Source: Cymodocea nodosa (lineage: Eukaryota > Streptophyta > Magnoliopsida > Alismatales > Cymodoceaceae). Taken from it: DNA of 64,000 nucleotides. Shown here piece by piece: positions 34,001 to 45,680 of the stretch; the stretch's first letter is position 1, and the number at the start of each line of letters is the position of its first letter. The stretch is taken from NCBI GenBank assembly GCA_036874045.1, contig CM072339.1:6641501-6705500 (forward strand). Reading direction: 5' to 3'. The translations under genes were made by a program, and so were the position numbers. The notes beneath the pieces were generated by a model. It saw only the letters and a program-made list of their open reading frames with translations, was not told the DNA's origin and ran no database searches.

Positions 34001-35140
34001 TTAAGAACATGATTGAAAACTAGAAACAAATGGAATAAACGTGTTAGTCCAAGCAAACTTTTTAGGCATAGATCTTCTTGCTATTAATTCTGTTTTTATG
34101 CAATTCTTGTTCCTTCTTAATTTGTAAACATGTAATATATTATAAATTCCAAATACAAGTGTATTACCATTAATGATATGAAATGCAGAAAGAGATCCTT
34201 TTTGGTTCCAGGGTAATGTAGCAGTTTCTATTTCTATATCTATTTCAATATACTCCTCTTCCCACTTCCATTCATTTATGTCTTCCATAATCCATATTTG
34301 AAATTTCATCAGTTCATCCCACCATCTTATCAGACATAAAGTAGGATCATCTTCTTCATTATACCACATTCCTATTTGAATTTTATTAAATTCTGCAGAT
34401 GGTGGTTTAGCTATTTCACTCGGTACAGGTAATATTTCTTTATATTCATCATAACTGTCTATGCTCATTATGTATAAATCAGATCCATATGCTATTGCTA
34501 TCTCTATGACTAGATATATATATCCATCAAGTATGACATGTGTTTGGTTAATTAATGATTTCTGTCCCAGATATATCATAATATTTTCATTCCAAGATCT
34601 ATTTAGAAAATTATACACACTTAAGCATAAATCTTCACCCCAATTTCCTATAGGTCTCCAATAATATAATTTTTCAGGAATTGCAGAATTTTTATCAGAA
34701 AATATTAAAGATAACTCACAATTTACAGTTGGTACTTCAAATCTATTAGGTCTTCCTATATTCCATTCTTCTCCTATTATAGGATTTCTTATCAAAATAT
34801 CAGGTAATAATAAACTTGCATACCTTGGTCTCGTCTTGTATATGATTAATCCTTCATCTATCACCATAATATGATTTATTCATTCTAATGCATTAGGTGG
34901 AATTCCAGTAGTTTCTTCCATAGCCAGATAATCATGGTTAATTGAACTACGATTAAATGACCTCCATATGAATCCATCTCTAATCTTAGTCATTTTTACA
35001 GCTTGTAGTCCTTGAAAATATTTTTCTTCAATACAGTTTTTAATTTCCTTTGATACACAACATAGCCTACACAGATCTTTAGCTGACAAGTTACTCAGTA
35101 CTTCCCTTAGTGCATCCAACGGTAATTGCATCAATTCCAT
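34001..35140 (-). pseudogene. F-box cargo protein, nearly complete (A3)
   Basis: 379 codons plus stop from ATG 35140 to TAA 34001, broken by a single TGA at about 34877-34879 where A4 has a glycine codon (GGA). The F-box occupies residues ~6-45 (LPLDALREVLSNLSAKDLCR, LCCVSKEIKN), the part that would contact a SKP1-like adaptor. After a basic link (MTKIRDGFIWRSFNRSS) comes a C-terminal part of ~310 residues with strand-like repeats ending KKFAWTNTFIPFVSSFQSCS, resembling an F-box-associated domain. It lies 189 bp downstream of gag. A T-rich tract and TTATATAG 10-12 bp before the ATG look like a 3' splice site. A host-type gene carried in a retroelement; which host family donated it is unknown. 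Confidence 0.75.
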
Positions 35141-35329
35141 TTGTCGATTCTATATAACACAAAAAATTTAGTAGAAATAAAAATTAACATAACTACTGCA
35201 CACCCTCGTGGAGTTAAGGAGTAACTCAATGGATTAAGTTCGTTGAATTAAGGACTAACTCTATGATACTATTAACTAAAAATAAAAAAAACATATATAC
35301 AAACAGATAGTTGCTTCAGATATGCTGCT
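35141..35329 (-). other. gag to F-box spacer (A3)
   Basis: Holds palindromes at 35204-35275 (GAGTTAAGGAGTAACTC and relatives) and the acceptor-like TTTTTTGTGTTATATAG at 35153-35169 on the minus strand. Confidence 0.5.
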
Positions 35330-36673
35330 TTATTCAGCTACCCTCCTAGAAGAGGTATCAATTTCATTAACCGTTCTATTGACAGGGTTAGGTATAGCTT
35401 GTATTGGCAATCCTCTAGTAGGTCTAACGTCCATTGGTTCCTTCTGTCTAAGTGGTATATTTCTATTCTGATTTTGAATTGCAACACTTCCAAATACAAA
35501 ATCTAGACGATTGTTTAATTGTTGGATTATCTTTTCTAATTTCTCTATTCTAGATCCTTGTTCCAGTAATGCTTCATAACTTATATTCTTCTCATTTATA
35601 TTTTCTCCTCCCTGGAAATTGTTGTTTCTCCAAGATAAATTTGGGTGATTTCTCCAATTAGGATTATAAGAATTTCTCAAGTTATCTCTCTGGTTTCTAG
35701 CATAAATAATATCTAAGTCATTTATGTTTGCATTCTTTTCTGCTAGCTTTTGATTTAATGATAACTCTTCTATTTTCTTTGTTAATTCATTTAATTTCAC
35801 CTCAAGCATAGTATTTGAATCTATTTCATGCATTCCTCTTGGCAATATTTTTTTATCTGTAATAGCTTCAACCGAATTTTCCCACTATGTAGTTGTTTTT
35901 GCAAAGTTTTCTAAATATGCCCATGCTTCTTCACTACATAATTTTAAAAATCCATTTTGACAAGTAGATTCTAATAAAGATTTCGTTGAAACATCTATGC
36001 CTTCATAAATTATACCTATTAATTGTGCTTTACTCATTGTATGATGTGGACATTGAGTCAGTAAATCTTTAAATCTTTCAAAATATTTCCAGAATGATTC
36101 ACCCTGTTTTTGGCTACACATTAAGATTTCTTTCTTCTTTTTAATCGTTTGATGTGTTGGATAATATTGTTCCAAAAAAATAGAGCAAAATTCAATCCAT
36201 GTAGAAATTGAATCAGGCGACAAAGTATATAACCATCTCTTAGCTGTGTCTTTTAAAGAAAAAGGGATATATCTAAGTTTAATAGCATCTATACTCATGT
36301 TCGGCATTTTCATCATTTGACAAACTTCCTTAAATTCTCTAAGGAAATAATAGGCATCCTCTCTTTCTAATCCATGAAAATGTGGCAATTGACTAATATA
36401 ATTAGATTTCAGTTCAAACCTATCTCCCTCAAAGTTTGGCAATCGAATACATGAAGGTTCATCAACTAATTCAGGATACAGAATCTCTCCTAATGGTTTT
36501 TCTACTGGAGCAACCATCTCTACATTCTCTTTTAAAGAAAGGTTAGCTACACCCCAAAGAATTTCCTTAAAGTTCAGTTCAGAAAATTTTTCAGTACTCC
36601 TTTGCAATGAAAATTCCTTGGTAGGTGTTCTTACTAATCGTTTAGTGCTTAGAGAACGGGTCCATGTGCTCAT
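35330..36673 (-). pseudogene. gag capsid ORF located 3' of integrase (A3)
   Basis: One frame of 447 codons from ATG 36673 to TAA 35330 with one stop, TAG at 35885-35887. It is a plant Ty3 gag: HFHGLEREDAYYFLREF, RYIPFSLKDTAKRWLYTLSP, SISTWIEFCSIFLEQYYPT, GESFWKYFERFKDLLTQCPH, then after the TAG a linker (ILPRGMHEIDSNTMLEVKL), YNPNWRNHPNLSWRNNNF and a coiled-coil-like IEKLEKIIQQLNNRL. In ordinary Athila/Tat elements these parts stand in front of the zinc knuckle and protease; here the knuckle is in a separate ORF at the 5' end of the element. The best gag copy in the window. Confidence 0.85.
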
Positions 36674-37620
36674 AAATAAATAACAGAAGATTAATTACAT
36701 ACCAGTCTGAAGCTTTCCATTCAATAAATATTTGTTGTCGGATGAAGTTGAATTAGCTACTTCTCCTTCCAGTTCCTCCAACGCATTCTCCTTTCTTTTA
36801 AAAGTGCTGGTAACTCGTAAATAACATTCTGTTTTATATATATACTACACATTCATACAGTGAATAAATCTCGTTGCAAGATCGTGTCTTGCAACGTGCA
36901 TTGTGGTTCCTGTTTTTATGGATACATGTACCACTACTAATTTCAAATTTTGGTAACCGCTAAACCGACGAAGTTTCGTTCGTGGTTAAAAGAATAACCG
37001 TTCTGCTTAATCCACGAACTAACCTTGTTGAGTTACAGATTACTCAACGGAACGCAGTCGGTTACTATTGCTAACTGCACGGACTAACTTCGTTGAGTTA
37101 CAGATAACTCAACGGACTAACCTTATATTATATTACTGACCTCGTGGAGTTACGGTTAACTCAACGGACTTACTTCGTTGAGTTAACACTTTGCAACCTC
37201 TAAGTTTTACTCTCGTAAGTTCCTCTCTGTTCTTTTTTTTTTTTTTCATTCTGCTAACTGAAATAAAGTTAAATCTATGTCATTAATGCATCATTCTAAT
37301 TAAAATACGTTTAAATTTGAACATTGTATAAAGATTTAACTTGCAGGTCATTTTATGTTATGCAGAATTTACATTTTACCTTGCAACATGCAGAAATTTT
37401 TAAGCATTTATCCTGTCATTCAGGAAATTGTAAATCTGTTACATATTCATTCATAAAGTTCCACAAATTACATAATATTCAATAAATTCCATTCATTTCA
37501 CATCCAAAACATGTATGAAAATTGCATCTAAGAAATTACATTCATTAATATGAATCAATTACATTTCAAGTACATCATACAATTTCATACAATTTTACAC
37601 AAGTAGACGAACAATACAAT
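36674..37620 (-). other. Spacer between extra ORF and gag (A3)
   Basis: Palindromes at 37025-37190, including CGTTGAGTTA 37091-37100 paired with TAACTCAACG 37105-37114 around a 4-nt loop. Minus-strand TATATATAAAAC at about 36833-36845 and a donor-like GTATGTAATT at about 36695-36705, as in A4. Confidence 0.55.
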
Positions 37621-39824
37621 TTAATCTCTAAGCCTAAGTTCATCTACTTCCTTCTGGAGTTTTTCAAATTGAAGTTCTAATTGAATAATTCTTTCTACTG
37701 CTCTTGTAATTCCTCTAGAAGGTACAGCTAGTTCTGCAGCTACAAAATTTCTGTATTCTTTCACTAAAATGGTTCTTGATCTGATCCTTTTTGATGTCCA
37801 TTTCGTGAAATCAATACAGTCCACCATCAGTAGTGGAATCAAATCTCCATAAAATAATTTTTTTTTTACTATTTTCAGCTTGGAGATAAAAACTGTAGAC
37901 CAATTTATTTGAATCTTATTTACAGCTGCATATGTGGCCCATTTGACAAATTGACTTAATTCTATGTCATGGCCCTATCGTTGATAGACATTTTTAATCA
38001 AAATGTTAGCTACCATGTGTGCTTTACCATTTAAATGCTTCAATCTGTTTAATAATGGCACACTAGGATTGATAGTTAAACAATCCTTAATTTCCTGTTC
38101 AGTCCACTCGACTACAGTTGTATCTTCCAAAATTTTTATTCCTTCATTTTTTAAACCAAAAATGTTGTGGAGAAGCTCTAGTGTTATCTGTACATCATCT
38201 TCCTCCACGTTTGAAATTAATCCTCCTTCTCCTTCTCTTAAATTTGCATAAAAACAGGGCACTAAATTCTCATATACTGCATGCCCTCTTTCTTGAGAAA
38301 TAAATTGCAGTAGACCTTGGAATTCAAATAAATCTTTGATTTCTTGCATTCCATCCAAATTTATTGGTCTACTGTAAATAATGTCATAATCCCTTATTTC
38401 TTGGTATATGGTATAAGCTTCCTAACTACAAAAATGTACTTCATTCAAAATTGTTGTTTCAGTCGGGTCAGGAAGGTGACTTTGTTGTTCTAGAGGGGTT
38501 TGTACTTACTCTTCCTCTAACATAGGTTGCATTTGAACATTTTCAATAGATTCCTGAATTTCTGTTTCTGTTTGTGGTGGTGAGCCGGCATAACTCTCCA
38601 CTCTGTCTTGAATTCTTTCCATAAATTGCAGAAGAGTTTCTCGCTCTTCAGTGGAATTTGTGAAATTATTTTTTTGTCCAAATGGCTTCTTTCATCCTCT
38701 TCATTTTCTATTCTTTCTTCTTCCTCCTGACTACCAATCTGTTCTGTTACTGTTCTTTCTGATTCTGTAACAGATTAGGATGGAGTCACGGGCAATTCAA
38801 TTTCTGCCCTAATTTTTGTTTCTTCTTGTACAGGCTGCAGACTAATTTTAGCTTGATTTTCTTCTTTTCTTTGCTCCTGTTGCTGTAGCTCCTGCTCCTC
38901 CTTAGAATTGGATAACAGGTTAATAAAAATTTGCTCCACAGGCCCTGTTGACAATGGTATCTTAGATTTAATTTCTTCATATGCAGGCACTTTTTCTTTT
39001 CCTTTCCTTTTTCTGATTAATTGTGCCTGTTCTTACTCTTCATCTTCTGAAATTAAATCTACAAAAGTAGGCTCTGCAAGCCTTCGAGCCACAGGTATTG
39101 GCTCTTCCTATTTAACTTTTTCTATAATTACTGGTCTTGAAGGACTAGCCTCTCCTTTTGCAACAAGTTTGGTAGTAGCTTCTTGATGCTGTTCTATTTT
39201 GATTTTATATTGGGCTTTCAACTTTTCTGCAACCCTCTTTTTGTAAAGTGCATCAAACACTAGGTGTGCTTTAGCCACTGCCAAATATTCTGATTCTCCT
39301 TGGTTTTTTCCAACTTGAACCAGTGTTTGAAATTCCTTTAACTCTACTTCAATTGAAGGCCCCATCATTTCTGCTCGTGCCAACAGCTTAAATGGTGGAA
39401 CTGAAGGTCCTGGCTGCTGTTCCTTAGGAATAAGTCTTTCAGCAATCAGCTCCTCCTGTTCTCTTGCTCGTTGCTGCTCCCATATTGCCCAGCTAGTTCG
39501 TCTATAGATTCGTCTTTTGAACCAGAGCCGGGACTTACGTTGGATTAGCTCTAGGGCTACTTCATTATTTAGCCGTATCTTTCTTTCTTTACTTATTGCA
39601 ATTTCAATTGCCACTGTAATTCATGTCTCCATTATCTGTGGTATCTGTATTTCTAACTCAACCAAAACTTTCCTCAAGTTAAAGAGTTCTGATTCTACCT
39701 TTTGTAGCTCTTTCTCTATTGTTGTACTCTAGATCTTTTGCCGCATGTACCATTCTTTAGATTCCTTCAGAAACTATGCAGTGTTCGCTGCCTCTTCCCA
39801 GAATTCAGGCGTCATCTTCCTCAT
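37621..39824 (-). pseudogene. Extra ORF 3' of integrase (A3)
   Basis: ATG 39824 to TAA 37621, ~735 codons, collinear with the A4 copy. Open pieces: 39614-39108 (basic N-terminal helix with WFKRRIYRRTSW, then KAHLVFDALYKKRVAEKL), 38990-38775 (Glu/Gln-rich), 38358-37975 (FYANLREGEGG, LLHNIFGLKN, LNRLKHLNGKAHM) and 37842-37621 (leucine-heptad tail). Stops and small indels separate them. The same order and breakable low-complexity middle in three copies argue for a real ancestral protein. Role unknown. Confidence 0.65.
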
Positions 39825-40423
39825 CATGGAGTTACACAACAACACAGAATCACTCTGATTTCTACTGTTCTAGATTCTAATTGATTTGCCGGATAATGCC
39901 CCCAAAACCTTAGGTTTTAGTTTAAATAAGCCCTAAGTTTAGGCGGGTAATCGAGTCATTTCCCGAACCAACTATTACTATTTTATTCACGGTCTTAGTT
40001 ACAGTACTCCATTGAGTTATAGTTAACTCAACGGAATAAGCTCGTTGACTAACTCAAGACTCAACGGAGTAAGCTCGTTGAGTTAAGCGTAACTCAACGG
40101 ACTCCCCGTACAAGCAAATATAATAATAAAAATACTACAGATAATAGTTTTTCTATTTTTTTTTTTTTTACTAGTTTAACCGATACGATGTTTCGGTCAG
40201 ACCTAAATGTTTTTTCCGGTTGAACCGATACTATGTTTCGGTAAAACCAACATTTTTTTTGAAAATTAATATATATATTTATATGTTCCGGTCATACTGA
40301 TGGATTCGGTCGGTTGAACCGCAACGATTTTTATATTTTATATATATATATTTTATTTTTATTTATTTATTTCTTTTAATGTTTTTTTTATTTATATCAA
40401 CATAAAAAAAATTGATTTTTTTA
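39825..40423 (-). other. Spacer between integrase and extra ORF (A3)
   Basis: Palindromes at 40003-40105, for example CGTTGAGTTA 40076-40085 with TAACTCAACG 40090-40099; GGTTGAACCGA/TCGGTAAAACC at 40216-40248; A/T homopolymers. Confidence 0.55.
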
Positions 40424-41415
40424 CTAATTAAAGCTCGAGTAGTCCTCTACTCTGACTTCTTCCATAATTCCAAAGGAGCTTTTTGGTGTTTTCAAAATAG
40501 GTTTCAGTCTTTGTCCATTTACTTTAAATATATTTTGATTTTTAAGATTTTCAATTTTAATATCTCCATAAGGATAAATATTTTGAATTATGTAAAGTCC
40601 TGCCCATCTAGATCTTAATTTTCCTAGATGGTTATGGAGTCTAGCCATATAAAGATATACTTCTTGTCCTATTTTAAAGATTTTTGGAATAATTTTTCTA
40701 TCATGCCAAAATTTAATTTTCTCTTTTTCTCTTACAGTCTTTGAATAAGCTTCATTTCTAAATCTTCTAATTCAATTAATTGCATTTTTCTATTTTCAAC
40801 AGCTTGATTTAAATTAGTGTTCAAAGTTTTTAATGCCCAATAAGCTTTATGTTCTATTTCAGTAGGTAAATGACAACTTTTTCCATATACTAGCCTAAAA
40901 GGTGACATACCTAAGCTCGTTTTATAAGCAGTTCTATAAGCCCAAAGTGCATCTATCAATCTATTAGCCCAATCTGTTCTAGTAAGATTTACTACTTTTT
41001 CTAAGATTAATTTAATTTGTTTGTTTGCACTTTCTACTTGTCCACTTGTTTGCGGATGATATGATGTTGCAATTTTGTTGTTTACTCCATATTTCTTCAT
41101 TAAGGCTTCAAAACTTCTATTATAGAAATGAGTTCCTCTATCACTGATAATAGCTTTAGGTATTCCAAATCTAGCAAATATATTTGTTCTTATAAATTGT
41201 ATTACCACTTTGTTGTCATTAGTTTTTGTAGTAATAGCTTCTATCCATTTAGATACATAATCCACCCCCAACAATATGTAATTAAATTGATTAGACATAG
41301 GAAATGGACCCATAAAATCTATTCCCCACACATCAAAGATTTCAACCTCAATAATAGGATTAAGAGGCATCATATTCCTCTTTAATATTCTTCCTATTTG
41401 TTGATATCTTAAACA
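40424..41415 (-). pseudogene. Integrase, 5'-truncated (A3)
   Basis: Begins inside the HHCC zinc finger ([12 protein letters not shown], second cysteine changed), continues through [27 protein letters not shown] and [12 protein letters not shown] with the three catalytic acids intact, and ends in the C-terminal part at 40424 after a 1-nt deletion near 40760. The upstream pol and the PBS are deleted; at 41415/41416 it is joined straight to the interior of the 5' LTR. Confidence 0.85.
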
Positions 41416-43197
41416 ACAAAGTTCATTGAGTTATGGCTAACTCAATAGACTAACCTCGTGGACTTAAGTTAACTCCACGAGCCTGTCTTTTCTTTTTAAT
41501 ACTGCTATTTACATAGGAATTCGGCCAACCATTGGGCGATTCTACAAATTGTAAATAACATCAATTAAGCTCTTTAATGTTAGTTAACATTGGATTTATC
41601 ATTAAGCAATACTAACATTCAGATAATTCAAACAGTAACCATTAAAATCTTTAAGTCTTTTGAACGAACCAATTTCAGTAAACTATAAAACTAAAACAAA
41701 CATAAAACAATCACAACACTGATAAAGATAACATTAATCACGATACAACACAAACAATACAACATACAAACATAGATAAATTGTTTTTGGTATTTTTGTT
41801 TTAATATAAACATGGAAATGGGTGAAAGGTGAAATGTAAAGTAATCTCACTTGACAGTAAATACTTTCGACACTACTTGCAACGCGATTACACCACTGAA
41901 AATTAAACCACTTACAATTCTGTCTCCTCTCCCTATAGAATCGCGAGTCCAGAATTGCAAGATAATCTTCTCTTCAGCATACAGGCATCAACCCAAAGCC
42001 AAGGCTAAAAGCTTTACGATCTCCTGAAATATGAGTCGGCGCTTGGTGAAAATGGCTTCCCTTCCCGCGACGCGATCACTCCTCACAGTGGTTGTCAGGC
42101 ACTGAGTTTGGCTCGGAATCGACCCGACATCAAGAAAGTATTCTCACAGACCTCCAATGGTTGGTGATTGTGGTGGTGGTAACGATGGTTGGTGTGATAC
42201 TTTGAAGAATCGTTGATATTGTCTGCAGAAAGCTTGGTGCTCCTCCTCTATATACATTGGCCGTCCATCGATCAGACACGCACACTTTGCTTCTTTTTCT
42301 TCTTTTCTTTTATATTTCTTCAGTAGCAACTGCTTCTACTTGAATGGTCGGTTGGATTTCCTTCATTCATATCAACAACAATGATTTCTTTTCCCTTTGA
42401 TGATTGAATTCCTATGTGCTACGTGCAAATGTGGTTTTCCTTCCAACTGTCCTGTTTCTGCAACTGCTACAGTGGCATATTAGAAAATATAAAGAAATAA
42501 GCTGCTAACATAACGTGTTGCCTTAGTGTGTATTCATGTAACTGAACGCGTACAGTTATGCTAACTTAACGAGTTAAACATGTGCATCTCACGTGATATA
42601 CTAAAGCATTTAAATTCAACACGTGCAAAAATAACAACTTAAGTTTATAATGCTAACCTAACGCGTTGCCTTAGTGTTCAATATAGCAACTCAACGCGTT
42701 TAGTTATGTTAAATTAACGAGTTCGTCTCTTCTTTTACTCACTAACATAACGAGTTATCAAAATGTGCACTGTTCATGATACAGAAGATATAACTTTAAA
42801 ACATATCATGCTTTTCAATAAAAACACACGTTAACTTAACGTTTAGCTAAATGAGAAATTAATGCAATGAAACGATTAGTTGTTAACTTCAGGAAACTTT
42901 CAAAACATAACTACTCAGCAATTTAAACATAACTATCTGACATGATCAGTCTATTAAACATAACTGTCCGAATTATCAGAAAATTCAGATACTTAAGAAT
43001 TTCATAGCCTGCAACTTACCGACAGTTCAGAAATGTACTAAATTAACATTAATTCCCCAAAATTAAGTAGATTCTTCAATTAAAGCATATAACAGTGTAA
43101 TTATAACATAATGGCTTAATTCTTATATGATAAGCTAAATATTATGCAATTAACCATCATTTAACCGTTAATAATATGCATTTTTTCATTCTAAACA
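41416..43197 (-). repeat. A3 5' LTR remnant
   Basis: LTR text from the palindrome pair (CATTGAGTTATGGCTAACTC) to CTAAACA, missing the first ~300 bp (plus coordinates) because of the deletion that removed pol. Followed by TSD CACGG. Confidence 0.85.
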
Positions 43198-43202
43198 CAC
43201 GG

Positions 43203-44080
43203 TCCTCCACCTCTGCACACACTACCAACCACACTTTCTTCATTTTTTCTCCTCTTCTTTTATATTTCTTTAGTAGTAACTGCTTCTGCTTAGATGATTG
43301 GTTGAATTTCCTTCATTCATATCAACGATGGTGATTTCTTCTTCCTTCCACGAGTGAATTCCTGTGTGATACATGCAATCATGGTTTTCCTTCGAATGTC
43401 CTATTTCTGTAACCGCTACAATGGCATATTAGAAAATATATGGTCCGTGGAGTTACAAATAACTCAATGGACTTACTTCGTTGATTTAACTATAAAACAC
43501 GTGTAATAAAGAAATAAGCTGCTAACATAACGCGTTACCTTAGTGTATATTCATGTAATTCAACATGTATAATTATGTTAACTTAACGAGTTGAACATGT
43601 GCATCTCACATGATATACTAAAGCATTTAAATTCAACACATGCATAATTCTAACTTAACAAGTTCAGATATTTTGAACACTTACGAACCTGACTATCCAA
43701 TGCCCAGATGCATTTCGGATAGTTAACAGATAACTTACCGAAAATTCACTTAAGTCATGCATTAAGGTTTCAACACATGTACTCTAGGAAATAATAAAAT
43801 ATTCTTCTATCATTAAAAATATAACTGTCCCGTACATGCAATATAACTTTCCAACATAATAGAGAATTCAGATACTCAAGAATTTCACAGTCTGCAATTC
43901 ACCGATAGTTTAGAAATGTACTAAATTAACATTAATTCCCTGAAATTATGTAAATTCTTTCATTAAAGCATATAACAGTGTAATTATAACATAATGGCTT
44001 AATTCTCATATGATAAGCTAAATATTATGCAATTAACCATCATTTAACCCTTAATATTATGCACTTTTTCATTGTAAACA
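43203..44080 (-). repeat. A2 solo LTR, right piece
   Basis: Resumes A2 exactly where 12024 left off (TCCTCCACCTCTGCACAC) and ends ATTGTAAACA. Contains GGAGTTACAAATAACTC (about 43449) and CGGATAGTTA/CTTAAGT/ACATGTAC near 43720-43790. Confidence 0.8.
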
Positions 44081-45678
44081 ATTTGCATGTGTGTTTTTAA
44101 TGTTTTAAGTTGTCATATGTTTTCCATGTGCGTTCGGTAATGAAAATCGAAGAGTTAGATAACTGTTTGAGTTTTTATATGCATGGATAGATAACTGTTC
44201 AAGTTTTATAAAATGACTAATGAACAGATAAGTTTTCTATGTTCAGTCACATGTTTTGTAGGTGCAAAAACTTGAAGAGTTACAGATAAGTGTTTGAGTT
44301 TTTACAAGACTTAAATGATAAATGTTCAACTAAAATGAAGACTAATATGCTAATGTAGCAGTTGCAGAAATAGGACATTCGAAGGAAAACCACGATTGCA
44401 CGTATCATGTAGGAATTCACTCGTGGAATGAAGAAGAAATCACCATTGTTATGAATGAAAAAAATCCAACTAATCATCTAAGCAGAGGTAGTTACTATAA
44501 AAAGAAATATAAAAGAAGAGGAGAAAGACGAAGAAAGTGTGTGTGTAGAGGTGGAGGACCGCGCTAATTGCAGGCAGCGTCGAAAGTTCCCTGAAGCTCC
44601 ACACCACCACCAAAATCACCAACCATCAGAGGTCTATGAGGATACTTTCCTAATGTCAGGTCGATTCCGAGCCAAAGGCGGTGACTAACAACCACTGTGA
44701 GGAGTGATCGCGTTGCAGGAAGAGAAGCCATTTTCACCAAGCACTGACTCATATCTCTAGAGATCGTAAAGCTTCTAGCCTTGGTTTCGGGTTGATGCCA
44801 ATATGCTAAAGAGGAGATCATCTTGCAATTCTGGACTCACGATTCTATAGGGAGAGGATACAGGATTGTAAGTGATTAAGTTTTCAATGGTGTAATCGCG
44901 TTGCATGTAGTGACGGAAGTTTTTACTATCGATAGAGATTTTTACATTTCACCTTTCATTCATCTTCATGAACATATCAAAATAAAAATACCAAAAACAA
45001 TAACTTATCTGTGTTTATATTTAGTATTTAAGTGTTGTATTGTTTGTTTTGTATTGTGAGTAATGTTATCATTGTTAGTATTATGAATGTTTTTTGTTTG
45101 TTTGATTTAGAAAATAGAAAATAGTTTTACAATTTATTGAAATTGATTTGTTCTAGATACTTAAAAATTTTAATGGTTATTGTTTGAAATATCTGAATGT
45201 TAGTGTTGCTTAATGATAAATCTAATATTAACTAGCGTTAAAGAGCTTAATTGATGTTATTTACAATCTGTGGAACTGCCTAATGGTTGGCCAAATTCCT
45301 TTGTAAATAGCAGTATTTAACTGGAAAGATAAGCTCGTGGAGTTAACTTAAGTCTACGAGGTTAGTCCATTGAGTTAGCCATAACTCAACGAACTAAGTT
45401 TGTTGTGCTAACTGTAACTCAACGGAGTGCTTACTGAACACACATAAACTCCAATATAAAAATCAGAACAGTATACAATTCTTACTTAATCTCTGTGGGA
45501 TCGACTTGTACTTGCACACAAATACAATATACACTGTGCACTTGCAGTTAAAATACAAATTGGAATTAATTTCTAATTTGTGTGAAAGGTTGTTTGTTCA
45601 CTTCTAAAAGTAATTATTGATATAAGCATAAAGACAAATTAAACAAGTTTAAAAACAGAAGTTAACAAAGCCAAGACA
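44081..45678 (+). repeat. A1 5' LTR, right piece
   Basis: Starts with the duplicated ATTTG and continues the LTR from 11757. TATAAAAG at 44508-44515; donor-like GTAAGTG at 44868-44874; GAGTTAGCCATAACTC and TAACTCAACGG near 45384-45424; ends CCAAGACA at 45678. Oriented opposite to all other LTRs in the nest. Confidence 0.85.
44508..44515 (+). promoter_or_regulatory. TATA box of A1 LTR
   Basis: TATAAAAG followed by a purine-rich stretch and GTGTGTGTGTAGAGG; conserved in position in the minus-strand LTRs (for example 29809-29816). Confidence 0.6.
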
Positions 45679-45680
45679 AG

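Larger units (their letters stand above)
12025..43197 (-). mobile_element. A3, minus-strand Ty3 element with TSD CACGG, interrupted by A4
   Basis: CACGG at 12020-12024 and 43198-43202; joining the flanks restores continuous A2 LTR text (compare uninterrupted 44560-44590 in reverse). 3' LTR = 12025-12570 plus 30734-32230 (2043 bp); PPT 32231; F-box 34001-35140; gag 35330-36673; extra ORF 37621-39824; integrase 40424-41415; then a deletion removes RT, protease, zinc knuckle, PBS and the LTR 3' part; 5' LTR remnant 41416-43197. The 3' LTR lacks ~50 bp at its outer end although the TSD abuts it. Confidence 0.8.
11758..44080 (-). mobile_element. A2, solo LTR with TSD ATTTG, interrupted by A3
   Basis: LTR pieces 11758-12024 and 43203-44080, with ATTTG at 11753-11757 and 44081-44085 as target-site duplication. 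Starts TGTTTTGGGTTTGTTAAC and ends ATTGTAAACA, so both termini are present. The joined LTR is only ~1.15 kb because of an internal deletion near 11863. No internal region is left, so this is a solo LTR from LTR-LTR recombination. Confidence 0.8.
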
